From an uncultured Bacteroides sp. (GTDB taxonomy: Bacteria > Bacteroidota > Bacteroidia > Bacteroidales > Bacteroidaceae): a stretch of 64,000 bases of DNA. The stretch spans positions 62,001 through 126,000 of the forward strand of contig USAN01000006.1 in assembly GCA_900552645.1 (NCBI GenBank). Reading direction: 5' to 3'. Below, piece by piece: positions 7,115 through 16,185 of this stretch; the first letter of the stretch is position 1, and every line of letters begins with the position of its first letter. The notes beneath the pieces are model-generated. The model ran no database searches. It was not told where the DNA came from and worked only from the letters and a program-made list of their open reading frames with translations. A program made the position numbers and the translations under genes.

Positions 7115-8668
7115 TTATTTAAACTTTACTCCTGCTCTCACCTTACGTAGAACATTCTGTAATTCGAATACTTTATCAGGATATTTATATGCCAGATTTT
7201 CCTCTTCGGGTGCTATATCCATTCTATATAATTGAGGTAATGGAAGATAACCGGTTTCTATTTTTGGACCCCATGGAATCATTTTAGGACCATCAGAGGG
7301 CTCTATATATTTCCATTCCTTTGTACGCACAGACAGAGTTCTGTTTGCTGACTGCCCTATCACCCATGGACGGTCAGTCTTGTCTTTGCCAAGAATATTT
7401 CCCAAGCGGTCAAAACTATCGGGTGCCGATCCTTTAGGGAGCTTTGCATCTAATAATGAAGCCAAAGAAGCAAACCAGTCTATCTGCGAAACAAGTACAT
7501 CCGACTCGTGTGGTTTGGCTGTTCCTCTTGGCCAACTTACAATAACAGGAACACGTGTACCAGCTTCGAAAGTACTATATTTGCCTCCACGAAGATTGCC
7601 TGAAGGTTTGTGGCCATTAAGTAACTCTTCGGCTCTATCCTGATATCCATCATCTATCACAGGACCGTTATCGCTCGACAGGATTATAATAGTATTTTTT
7701 GTAAGCCCCAACTTATCGAGCGTTTCAAGTATCTGTCCTACACTCCAGTCGAACTGAGTAATAGCATCGCCTCTAAGTCCCATCTTATTTTTTCCGCGAA
7801 AACGTGGATGAGGAAAACGAGGTACATGTACATCATTTGTTGCAAAATACAAGAAGAATGGATTATTCTTGTTCTGCTTAATGAAACGAACTGCATGTGA
7901 AGTTATTGAATCGGCAATATTTTCATCTTTCCACAAAGCCTTACCTCCGCCTTTCATGAATCCTATCCTGCTTATACCATCCACAATAGCCTGATCGTGT
8001 CCATGACTTGGTTTCAAATTATAAAGTAGTTCAGGATTCTTACGTCCTGTAGGTTCTCCTTCAAAGTTCTTGTTATAATTTACATAAATAGGAGCCTCGG
8101 CATCGTAATTAGCTACTTTCCCATTTTCAATAAACACACATGGCACACGGTCGCCTGTAGCCGCCATTATATACGAATAATCAAAGCCAAGATCGCCAAG
8201 AGCCGAAGACAATGGCGCATTCCAATCTTGCTTTCCTGTAGTATCTCCCAATCCCAAATGCCACTTACCAATAGCCCCGGTTGCATACCCCGAATTTTTA
8301 AACATGTCAGCAATAGTATATTGCCCAGGTTTTATTATCATTGCTGCATCTCCATCGGCAACATCCGTATCCTGACGACGCCACGCATATTCTCCTGTAA
8401 GCATAGCATATCTTGAAGGCGTGCTAGTAGCCGCAGCAGCATGAGCATTGGTAAACTTTATGCCTTCTTTTGCAAGTCGGTTTACATTAGGAGTTTCTAC
8501 ATTCTTTGCACCATAACATTCCAAATCGCCGTAACCAAGATCGTCGGCATAAATGAAAATCACGTTTGGTTTAGTATCATTTTTCTTTTCTTTGGCAAAT
8601 CCTTGCACTGCACCAAAACACGATGCAATAGCCACAGAATATATTCTTAAATTAAAATTTTCAATCAT
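7115..8668 (-). CDS. Ser-type family S1 sulfatase 1
   Basis: This enzyme hydrolyses sulfate esters on glycans, most likely in the periplasm after an N-terminal export signal (hydrophobic stretch to about residue 24). The S1 hallmarks are present: metal-binding YADDLGYGD at residues 40-48, the formylglycine site S-T-P-S-R with Ser82 as the residue to be oxidised, followed by LTG, then GKWHLG, and the C-terminal metal site SSDNGP. Because the key residue is serine, maturation needs an anaerobic sulfatase-maturating enzyme, encoded at 20862-22082. It follows susD by about 100 bp and is probably the last gene of the fecR-susC-susD operon. Substrate is not readable. Confidence 0.9.
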   Translation of the reverse strand: MIENFNLRIYSVAIASCFGAVQGFAKEKKNDTKPNVIFIYADDLGYGDLECYGAKNVETPNVNRLAKEGIKFTNAHAAAATSTPSRYAMLTGEYAWRRQDTDVADGDAAMIIKPGQYTIADMFKNSGYATGAIGKWHLGLGDTTGKQDWNAPLSSALGDLGFDYSYIMAATGDRVPCVFIENGKVANYDAEAPIYVNYNKNFEGEPTGRKNPELLYNLKPSHGHDQAIVDGISRIGFMKGGGKALWKDENIADSITSHAVRFIKQNKNNPFFLYFATNDVHVPRFPHPRFRGKNKMGLRGDAITQFDWSVGQILETLDKLGLTKNTIIILSSDNGPVIDDGYQDRAEELLNGHKPSGNLRGGKYSTFEAGTRVPVIVSWPRGTAKPHESDVLVSQIDWFASLASLLDAKLPKGSAPDSFDRLGNILGKDKTDRPWVIGQSANRTLSVRTKEWKYIEPSDGPKMIPWGPKIETGYLPLPQLYRMDIAPEEENLAYKYPDKVFELQNVLRKVRAGVKFK

Positions 8669-8764
8669 AATTTAAAACAGTTTATGGTTATAAATATACT
8701 CGTTTTTAAATAAAGACAGCCCCAATCGCCTGGAAACGTATAGGGCTGTATTCATTATACATCA

Positions 8765-8872
8765 TTACTGTCCCTGACTAGGCCATCCCGGATTCTGAGT
8801 AAGTTCAGGATTCATAGTAAGTTCATTAAGAGGAATGTAATATAAGTAATATTTATCTACCCATCCCAATCC
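8765..8872 (-). other. In-frame C-terminal remainder of SusD beyond a TAG codon
   Basis: Directly after the TAG that ends the upstream susD frame (8873-8875), the same frame stays open for 35 codons and ends with TAA at 8765-8767. It reads GLGWVDKYYLYYIPLNEL and then TMNPELTQNPGWPSQGQ. That is the standard SusD ending (the YYLYPIP and LTQNPGW type), so this is real coding sequence cut off by one stop codon, either a nonsense mutation, a base error or a read-through site. Confidence 0.85.
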
Positions 8873-10753
8873 CTAATTAAGAGGTGAAGGGTTTACATAT
8901 ATATAACCTTCATTCATTGAAGGATCTTTAAGTGTAGTAGCTTCATTCAATATACCTTTCTCATTCTTGGTATATACCTTGTCGCTTTTGCTCCACCACA
9001 TACCCTTTTCCTGACGGTTTATAAAATAAGGAGCTTTAGCCCAACGGCGTACATCATAGAAACCAAATCCTTCTCCTATAAGCTCAATAATACGTTCACG
9101 ACGTATCTCCCAAAGTAAAGCAGGAACTTCATAATCGGGCATATTACCGGTCCACCATGGATTATTACCCTTATCGCGGTTAGGATCGAAATCATCGTTA
9201 ATCTTCGCAACTTCCATACGTGCTATTTCAGCGCGGTCGCGAAGACGGTTGATAGATATATCTGCGGCAGCCTGATCAAATTGTCCCAATTCGCACATAG
9301 CCTCTGCATAATTAAGTATAGCCTCTTCTACCTTGAATATAGGTTTATCGGCTTCTCCTGTAGCTGTATTATTGTTACATAATTCCCAATTATTGTAATT
9401 TTTCCACAAATAGTAACCCGATGATGTACAGCAAGGGCCCTGAACTTTGAAAAGGTTAGGTGCTTTCCATACTATTGTAGATCCATTCCAGTTTTGAACA
9501 GGAAGACGTTTCATTGCTCCTGCTTCGCCTGGATTTGAGCATGTTCCGTTTACTCCCATAATATCTATGTACTCACGATATTTAGGATCAGAAAGATCAT
9601 ATCCCCATTTAGCTCCAGAATATCCTTCAGGTTTGTTAGATCCACTGTTTACTACAACGTAAGGAGGTGTAACAGTATGATACATACGTGGATCACGGTT
9701 ACGAAATACATCGTATATATCGTGCGAATCGCCTTCGTACTGAGTATTAGAAACATTGTGTATAGGCAAACCATTCTTGGTAAGATACATATCTACCATA
9801 TCCTGTGTAAGCTGTAAATGCATCTGGTCATTCTTCTCGCGAAAATTGAATGTCTGTTCAAGGAAACCGGTAAGAAACTCCTTGAATAGAATTACTCCAG
9901 GTACATTTTGCAGATTAGCGCTAGTCCACATTTCGCCATAACCTGCTGCAGGCTGTCCGTCTATTCCTTTGTAAAGTGTAGGATATGCATCCATTAGAAT
10001 TTTGGAAACTCTTGCACACTCTTCAAAATAAACTTTCTCATCGCCCAGATTATGGTATTTGCGCCATGTACCTTCTCGGAGTGCAAAACGACTCAGTGCC
10101 ATCTGTATACATGCTTTATTGATAGTATTGTTACCATCATTGTATGTACCAATATTCTCTTCCGCCCACTTAAGACGTTCCAATACTTTATCGGCAACTT
10201 CCTTGCGTGCTATGCGAGGTCCATATGTTTCTGCCGAAGTTTCGTCTATTACCTTATCAATCCAAGGCACATCGCCAAAACGATTTATAAGTTCCATGTA
10301 CCAGAATGAATGGAAGAAATAGCCAACTGCTCTCCAATGATTCTTTTCGTTTGCAGAAAGGCCCTTACTGTTATCAAGACCTTTAAGCATTACGTTTACA
10401 CGATATATATATTTAAAATTCCAGCCATTATCTCCCGATCCTACTGCTATCTCCTGAAATGCATAATCATTGTAGTTATCATTTTTGTTTGATAGATATC
10501 CTGCATTCCAATCGCCACGGTAAACCGAATTCATTCCGTAGCTGTCGCTATTTCCTGCTCCAACGCTTGTGCCAATAGACAAATCGGAAAGCATTTCATA
10601 GCAAGGCCACATATAGGCCTTGACTGAATTATATGATTCGAAAGCAGTTGCTTCGCTTGTAGATGTAGTAGGTGCTTTGTCCAGGAAACTGTCATTACAG
10701 CCCGTAGCTCCTATCATAAGTGCCAGCGCCGACACTAAATATATCTTCTTCAT
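8873..10753 (-). CDS. SusD/RagB family glycan-binding lipoprotein (C-terminus interrupted by TAG)
   Basis: This is the surface lipoprotein that lids the SusC channel and binds glycan. It has a type II signal peptide, ALMIGATGC, with the lipidated cysteine at about residue 19, the usual SFLDKAPTTSTSE start of the mature protein, TPR-like helices, and a C-terminal RRERIIELIGEGFGFYDVRRWAKA block typical of RagB/SusD. It follows susC by 26 bp. The frame stops at TAG 35 codons before the conserved end of the family, and those codons remain intact downstream (8765-8872). With loss of about 5% of the chain at the C-terminal core, folding may suffer unless the stop is read through. Confidence 0.9.
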   Translation of the reverse strand: MKKIYLVSALALMIGATGCNDSFLDKAPTTSTSEATAFESYNSVKAYMWPCYEMLSDLSIGTSVGAGNSDSYGMNSVYRGDWNAGYLSNKNDNYNDYAFQEIAVGSGDNGWNFKYIYRVNVMLKGLDNSKGLSANEKNHWRAVGYFFHSFWYMELINRFGDVPWIDKVIDETSAETYGPRIARKEVADKVLERLKWAEENIGTYNDGNNTINKACIQMALSRFALREGTWRKYHNLGDEKVYFEECARVSKILMDAYPTLYKGIDGQPAAGYGEMWTSANLQNVPGVILFKEFLTGFLEQTFNFREKNDQMHLQLTQDMVDMYLTKNGLPIHNVSNTQYEGDSHDIYDVFRNRDPRMYHTVTPPYVVVNSGSNKPEGYSGAKWGYDLSDPKYREYIDIMGVNGTCSNPGEAGAMKRLPVQNWNGSTIVWKAPNLFKVQGPCCTSSGYYLWKNYNNWELCNNNTATGEADKPIFKVEEAILNYAEAMCELGQFDQAAADISINRLRDRAEIARMEVAKINDDFDPNRDKGNNPWWTGNMPDYEVPALLWEIRRERIIELIGEGFGFYDVRRWAKAPYFINRQEKGMWWSKSDKVYTKNEKGILNEATTLKDPSMNEGYIYVNPSPLN

Positions 10754-10779
10754 ATTGATTTTCTTCTTGTTTTTAGTGA

Positions 10780-13700
10780 TTAAAGAGTTACATTAAGACC
10801 AAAAGATACCGTACGATAGAATGGGTAGCCCCAGTTCAATCTTTCAGGATCGTATCCATCAGGCAATGATGTGAACGTATGTAGGTTCTCACCGCTTACA
10901 AACATTCTCAAAGCAGAAAGTTTGTATTTTCCGATAACCGACGAAGGGAACGAATAAGATAGTGTTACATTCTTAAGGCGCAAGTACGATGCATCGGCAA
11001 GATATTTGTCGCTTACACGTGTATTATACCCCACGTTCTGTAACTGATTATATATACGGAACAGAGTTGGATCATCGTTTTTGGCAATCCAGTATTCACG
11101 GTCTGTTTCAGTATATAATCCTCCGCAGCTTCCCTGTGGTTGCCAATAGTTTGTCTGTCCTTCGTATACAGGACGATAGCTTGCGCTCTCTCCACCAAAT
11201 GGGAACATACCCGAGCCTCCAATCCAGTAATCGCGTTTTCCAACACCCTGGAACATAGCCGAAAGATTAAATCCTTTATAACCTACTCCTAAGTTCAAGC
11301 CATAGCAATAACGTGGCGTTGTGTTACCAATAACCTTACGGTCACCTGCATCATCAAGATTTCCCTTACCTGTATTAATCTGGTTTGTGCCGGTCTTATC
11401 GCTTAAATTTTTGTATTTAATATCACCCGGACGAGGACTTATACCATCTATTGAAACTACTCCATCCTTAAGTTTCCATGAAGTACAATCAACGAAATCG
11501 TCAACAGTATAGAATCCATCTGTTACAAATCCCCATATTTCACCAAGTTCCTGACCTACATAATATGTATTTAGTGTACCACCACTTCCGTTTGCAAATG
11601 CAAGTGTACCCTTTGTATTGATAAATTTTGTAATTTTTGATTTATGGTCATAAATGTTCGCACCAATATTATAACTCCAATCACCAATTTTATCACGCCA
11701 TGTCAATGAAAGTTCCCAACCTTTAGTCTGCATATTTGCGATATTCTGCATAGGAGCATCAGCACCAATTACTCCTGGCATTTCTACTCCTGCCTGCAAC
11801 ATATCTTTCGTTGTACGCAAGTACCAGTCGAATGTAGTTTTAAGGCGATTGTTGAAAAAAGAAGCATCAAAACCTAAGTCAAGAGTCTCTACTTTCTCCC
11901 ATGTAAAGTTACTTGAAATCAAGTTAGGTGCTGTAAGATAAGTAACATAGCTTCCATCCTGTAACCAGTAAATAGGATTTTTTCCGCCATTACCATTGTT
12001 TGCACCACCTGTAAGAGGATTCATCTGTGCATAATATTGGTAATTTGCAATATTCTGATTACCAATCTGTCCCCATGAAGCACGTAATTTAAACTCTCCC
12101 AACCAATTTTCCGAGAATTTCATGAAGTCTTCACGCGTAACATTCCATCCTAAAGAGAATGATGGGAAGAATCCGAAACGAGAATTCTTTGGAAATTTTG
12201 AAGAACCGTCATAACGTCCATTAGCTTCGAACAAGTATTTATCCTTATAATTATAGTTTACACGATAGAATGCACCACGTGTTGCAAAATCATCATAAGT
12301 ATTGGAAGTAATAACCTTACCTGTACCTCCGCCAAGAGATGGTGCACTAGATGATACCATTTCGTAAGCCGTAGAACTTTGATAAGACTGCTGCTTGCGT
12401 TCCTGGTTAAAACCAGCCATTACTTTAACGCTATGATTCTCTTTATACTTAAAGTCGTATGACCCGTAAAGATTAAGAGCATTATAATCATATGTAGTAA
12501 CATTTTTTGTAAGGAAGTCTCCGGCAGGATATGCCAAAGAAGAACCTCCCAATGCAAAAGTTGTATAAGTCCAGTTGTTTGCATAGCGCGAACCGTTTAT
12601 ATCCTTACGATCGTAAGTATATTCACCTACAAGTTCCAAATTCTTTATAGGACGGAAAATAGACTTTACAAAAATACGTGCATTACCTACACCTGTTTCG
12701 GTAGGATTGTTGTATTTAATATGATTTGCAGGAGTTTCCAATGGCAAGTCTACTCCAGCATCGGTATTGATAGTACCCGGCATTACTCCTTGTGGCATCC
12801 ACGACAACATATTCTGGCGATATATACCACTACCAAAAGCATTGGCAGGAGGAGTCTTTTGATCGGAAGTAGAATAACGAATATCTATTTCCTGAGTATA
12901 CCAGTTTGTAATATCAGCACCAAGAAAAGCAGAAAGATTTTTACGTGTGTAAGTATCGTTACTATATTTTAAAGGGCCGTCATTGAATGTCATTCCACCC
13001 GAAATACGGTAACGAAGTTTTTCAGTTCCACCACTCAAAGTTGCATTGTGAGTCTGTATGAAACTAGTTTCCATAAATGCCTTATATTGATTTGTTTCTT
13101 TCAAGTAGTAAGGAATCCCACTCTGATCTACATAAATACCATTTTGAGTATCCAATGTTCCATTATGATATTGAGTAAGGTATTCTCGCCATTGTGCTAC
13201 CGATTGGTCGTTTGCATAATATTTATCCGAGAATCCGGCATTCTGATATGTATTAAGGTAAGTATCAAGAGATACTTCGTTAGGCTGGTTGATAGATGTC
13301 TGGAAACCAAAGTTATTGTTATAGTTCAGCTGAAACTTATCACCTTTCTTGGCCTTCTTAGTTGTAATAAGAATAACACCTGCTGCCGCACGTGCACCAT
13401 AAATAGCCGAAGATGCGGCATCTTTCAATACAGATACAGATTCAATATCTTCTGGATTAAGAAGGTCGATATCTCCTTCAACATTATCAATCAATACCAA
13501 AGGATTTGTAGCATTGATAGAAACTGTACCACGAATATTGAAAGTCTTTGAAGAGCCAGGCGATGCTCCACCGGTAACAGTAAGACCGGGCATTGTTCCC
13601 TGAAGTGCATCCTTTACGTTTGTAACAGGACGGTCGCCAAGCACATCACCCATTTTTACCTGAGCAACCGCACCGGTAAGATTAGCTTTTTTCTGCGAAC

Positions 13701-14325
13701 CGAAACCTACGACTACTACCTCCTCAAGAGTTTGAGTATCTTCTTTAAGAATAATTTTAAGAGCCTTGCCCGGCACATACTTAAGTATCTGTGATTCATA
13801 TCCAATATAAGATACTTCTATTAAAGCCTTATCTGAGCTTAAGTTCAATGTAAAATTACCGTCAAAATCAGTAATAGTACCATTTGTAGTTCCTTTCTCT
13901 ATAACGGTTGCACCAATTATCGCTTCTCCGCTAGCATCGGTTACTACACCTTCTACAGTTACAACAGAAGTAGCCTTAGCTACAGCCTGCTCTTCTTTTG
14001 TAGACAAAATAATTCTATCGTTTACTACAGAATAGCTCACATCAGTCCCTGCGAAAACTTTATCAAGAACTTCAAATACATCTTTACTGTTTGCACTTAC
14101 AGAAACCTTTCTGTTTGCATCAATATGCTTATTGTTGAAGAAGAAATTAAATCCGGTCTGTTCTTCGATAGTATTCAGAAGTTGCATAACGGTACCATTA
14201 CGCATTTCAACGTTTACATTAGTTCCATGCAGAGGGGCTGTAGCATTAGCATTGACTGTATAACAAGTCAAAAATACCATGCAAGCCTTCATCGTCAAGG
14301 AAAGCTTCTTGAAATAATTTGTCAT
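10780..14325 (-). CDS. SusC/RagA TonB-dependent receptor with N-terminal STN signalling domain
   Basis: This 1181-aa outer-membrane transporter imports a glycan, powered by TonB. Domain order: signal peptide (about 1-28), STN domain (about 35-105, VEMRNGTVMQLLNTIEEQTG), carboxypeptidase-D-like barrel (about 123-200, VVTDASGEAIIGATVIEKGT), the TonB-box-like EEVVVVGFGSQKK, plug (DALQGTMPGLTV, DAASSAIYGARAAAGVILITTK) and a 22-strand barrel ending in YRTVSFGLNVTL. The STN domain is the part that signals to a FecR anti-sigma, and fecR lies 45 bp upstream with an ECF sigma gene beyond it, so the receptor likely senses its own ligand. Together with susD it forms the import complex of the sulfatase PUL. 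Confidence 0.96.
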   Translation of the reverse strand: MTNYFKKLSLTMKACMVFLTCYTVNANATAPLHGTNVNVEMRNGTVMQLLNTIEEQTGFNFFFNNKHIDANRKVSVSANSKDVFEVLDKVFAGTDVSYSVVNDRIILSTKEEQAVAKATSVVTVEGVVTDASGEAIIGATVIEKGTTNGTITDFDGNFTLNLSSDKALIEVSYIGYESQILKYVPGKALKIILKEDTQTLEEVVVVGFGSQKKANLTGAVAQVKMGDVLGDRPVTNVKDALQGTMPGLTVTGGASPGSSKTFNIRGTVSINATNPLVLIDNVEGDIDLLNPEDIESVSVLKDAASSAIYGARAAAGVILITTKKAKKGDKFQLNYNNNFGFQTSINQPNEVSLDTYLNTYQNAGFSDKYYANDQSVAQWREYLTQYHNGTLDTQNGIYVDQSGIPYYLKETNQYKAFMETSFIQTHNATLSGGTEKLRYRISGGMTFNDGPLKYSNDTYTRKNLSAFLGADITNWYTQEIDIRYSTSDQKTPPANAFGSGIYRQNMLSWMPQGVMPGTINTDAGVDLPLETPANHIKYNNPTETGVGNARIFVKSIFRPIKNLELVGEYTYDRKDINGSRYANNWTYTTFALGGSSLAYPAGDFLTKNVTTYDYNALNLYGSYDFKYKENHSVKVMAGFNQERKQQSYQSSTAYEMVSSSAPSLGGGTGKVITSNTYDDFATRGAFYRVNYNYKDKYLFEANGRYDGSSKFPKNSRFGFFPSFSLGWNVTREDFMKFSENWLGEFKLRASWGQIGNQNIANYQYYAQMNPLTGGANNGNGGKNPIYWLQDGSYVTYLTAPNLISSNFTWEKVETLDLGFDASFFNNRLKTTFDWYLRTTKDMLQAGVEMPGVIGADAPMQNIANMQTKGWELSLTWRDKIGDWSYNIGANIYDHKSKITKFINTKGTLAFANGSGGTLNTYYVGQELGEIWGFVTDGFYTVDDFVDCTSWKLKDGVVSIDGISPRPGDIKYKNLSDKTGTNQINTGKGNLDDAGDRKVIGNTTPRYCYGLNLGVGYKGFNLSAMFQGVGKRDYWIGGSGMFPFGGESASYRPVYEGQTNYWQPQGSCGGLYTETDREYWIAKNDDPTLFRIYNQLQNVGYNTRVSDKYLADASYLRLKNVTLSYSFPSSVIGKYKLSALRMFVSGENLHTFTSLPDGYDPERLNWGYPFYRTVSFGLNVTL

Positions 14326-14370
14326 ATAATGATAATGATTTAAGTTGGGTAATTAATTTTACTTTGTTTA

Positions 14371-15393
14371 TTATTTATTTAGGTATAATTCTATAGTTTG
14401 CTTATCATTGCCAGTAGTTTTCACATAACGCCAATTAATTTTGGAAGATATTTTGAAGCTTTGCAATATGGGATCGATTATAGGTTCAGTGAAATTCCCT
14501 GTAAAATAGAAACTCTCTATCTCCTTATCTTTTATAGTAATAGTTACATTAAAATGTTTCTGCAATAAGCATATTACCTCATGCATTGGGGTATTATCGA
14601 ATATCAGTTTTCCGTCTTTCCATGCAATTTCTTGGGCACTATCTACATTATATAGTTTTACAGCTTCTGTTTTCTTGTCGAATACAATCTTCTGTCCGGG
14701 TAGTAAAACAGTCTTCTTTGCCTTTCCTCCTTTATGATAACGCATGTTTACTTTACCTTCTACAAGAGTGGTAGAAATTCTATTATCGTCGTCAAAAGAT
14801 TCAATATTAAAAGTAGTACCTAATACCTCTACTGCGGTTCCGTTAGAAAGATGTACTACAAAAGGTTTTTTCTTATTATGCTTAACTTCAAACAATCCTT
14901 CTCCATTGAAGAATACAGTGCGTTCATTCCCTGAAAAGTTCTCAGGATAACGTATAGATGATTTAGAATTAAGATATACAAGAGTACTGTCGGGAAGGAA
15001 AATCTTAGTTACAGTACCAGCATTGGAAGAAACCTCTATCCAAGATGTAAGTTCTTCTTTGTTATTATTTAATAATTGTACTAAATATAATGACAGCAAA
15101 GGAATAAAAAGGACAGCAGCAATTCTCTGTAAAATTAATATGATCTTGCCTGTTTTTTTTCTTTTTATTTCCGAATGAACCTTCTTCAAAGCTTTGTCAG
15201 TATTTATTTTTTGTAAGATTTCAATATCCGACAAAGAACGGTTTATATTATATACATCTTTTGCAATAGAAGCATTTGTCGCAGATTCATTAATCCAGGC
15301 TTCTACTCTATCACACTCTTTATCAGAGGCTTTCCCCTCACAATAAAGCATTATAAGATTCTCAATTTCTTGTTCTTTATCTGTCTCACTCAT
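14371..15393 (-). CDS. FecR family anti-sigma factor
   Basis: This inner-membrane regulator holds the ECF sigma factor until the STN domain of the neighbouring SusC signals. The first ~80 residues are cytoplasmic (sigma-binding, LYCEGKASDKECDRVEAWI). A transmembrane helix follows at about 84-106 (IILILQRIAAVLFIPLLSLYLV), then the periplasmic FecR domain with VYLNSKSSIRYPENFSG, GEGLFEV and VEVLGTTFNIESF, and a C-terminal STN-contact region. I place the start at 15393 (MSETDKEQE) rather than 15411, because a sigma-type promoter at 15428-15458 leaves a normal leader and anti-sigmas usually start this way. It reads into susC after 45 bp. Confidence 0.93.
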   Translation of the reverse strand: MSETDKEQEIENLIMLYCEGKASDKECDRVEAWINESATNASIAKDVYNINRSLSDIEILQKINTDKALKKVHSEIKRKKTGKIILILQRIAAVLFIPLLSLYLVQLLNNNKEELTSWIEVSSNAGTVTKIFLPDSTLVYLNSKSSIRYPENFSGNERTVFFNGEGLFEVKHNKKKPFVVHLSNGTAVEVLGTTFNIESFDDDNRISTTLVEGKVNMRYHKGGKAKKTVLLPGQKIVFDKKTEAVKLYNVDSAQEIAWKDGKLIFDNTPMHEVICLLQKHFNVTITIKDKEIESFYFTGNFTEPIIDPILQSFKISSKINWRYVKTTGNDKQTIELYLNK

Positions 15394-15427
15394 ATAAATA
15401 GATGTACACATTAATAGTTATCATACT

Positions 15428-15458
15428 ATAAGACAAACAAGAAAGGAACATTCCTAAA
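15428..15458 (-). promoter_or_regulatory. Putative ECF sigma promoter of fecR-susCD
   Basis: Read on the minus strand: TTTAGGAAT, 15 bp, GTCTTAT. The -35-like GGAAT (15450-15454) and -10-like GTCTTA (15429-15434) have the same sequence and spacing as a copy upstream of sulfatase 2 (17743-17768). GGAAC-type -35 and GTC-type -10 elements are usual for ECF sigmas. No TAnnTTTG element competes here. Confidence 0.65.
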
Positions 15459-15563
15459 CAAAAAAAAGATTTTTCTCTTTATATATTAAATTATATTCTT
15501 TTTAACGCCTTATATATTTACGTATTTTACAAATACCACTCTATTTTATAAATAAACTTTGTT

Positions 15564-15571
15564 TATATTTG
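15564..15571 (+). promoter_or_regulatory. Candidate -7 element of the ECF sigma gene
   Basis: TATATTTG fits the Bacteroides -7 consensus TAnnTTTG, 38 bp before the sigma ATG. I see no clear -33 TTTG at the right distance. The GGAAT-N15-GTCTTA motif is absent, which suggests housekeeping rather than autogenous control. Confidence 0.4.
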
Positions 15572-15609
15572 CAATATAGTAGCAGAAAAAAGACGGATTA
15601 TATTTTACA

Positions 15610-16185
15610 ATGAGAGAAAGTAAAAATATTAAGGAAGATACAATTTTAATGGCAGCCATACGCAATGACAATATGGATGCCTATAATAAATTGTTTAAGA
15701 AGTATTATCCATCCTTATGTACATACTGCTATAGATTCGTACCCATAAATGAAGTAGAAGACATAGTACAAGATGTTATGATATGGGTATGGGAGAATCG
15801 TAAACAGGAAATTATAAAAACTTCTCTTGATCAATACCTTTTTCGTATGGTATATAATCGCTCAATAAATAAAATAAATCAAAACGAAGTAAAGATTAGA
15901 GTAGAGAACTTTTTCCATGAACATATTATAGGCTATGAATATAATACAGACGAAGTTCATCTAAACGAATTGATGAAGATTACGAATGAGGCTATCGAAA
16001 ATTTACCTTCTCAATATAAAGAGGCATTCATAATGCATCGTTTCAAAGAGATGAGTTACAAAGAAATAGCAGAGAATCTTCAGGTATCTCCAAAAACAGT
16101 TGATTACCGAATTCAGCAAGCCCTGAAAATTCTCCGCCTAAGCCTAAGGGACTATCTTCCTTTGCTTCTTCCTTTAATACATTAA
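15610..16185 (+). CDS. ECF-type RNA polymerase sigma-70 factor
   Basis: This 191-aa alternative sigma factor has region 2 at about residues 25-95 (YNKLFKKYYPSLCTYCYRFV, then VEDIVQDVMIWVWENR) and region 4 at about 125-180 (LPSQYKEAFIMHRFKEMSYKEIAENL, with the helix-turn-helix VSPKTVDYRIQQALK). The long linker and these motifs are typical of the Bacteroidetes ECF group that pairs with FecR and STN-SusC. It is divergent from fecR. Its likely targets are the fecR-susC-susD-sulfatase operon and sulfatase 2, both preceded by the same GGAAT-N15-GTCTTA motif. Its stop codon abuts the stop of sulfatase 2 without a spacer base. Confidence 0.95.
   Translation: MRESKNIKEDTILMAAIRNDNMDAYNKLFKKYYPSLCTYCYRFVPINEVEDIVQDVMIWVWENRKQEIIKTSLDQYLFRMVYNRSINKINQNEVKIRVENFFHEHIIGYEYNTDEVHLNELMKITNEAIENLPSQYKEAFIMHRFKEMSYKEIAENLQVSPKTVDYRIQQALKILRLSLRDYLPLLLPLIH

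Noticed and set aside
13048..13551. 167-codon plus-strand frame inside susC
   Set aside because: Antisense to the plug and carboxypeptidase-D-like regions of a certain SusC; composition (cysteine- and isoleucine-rich) is that of a shadow frame.
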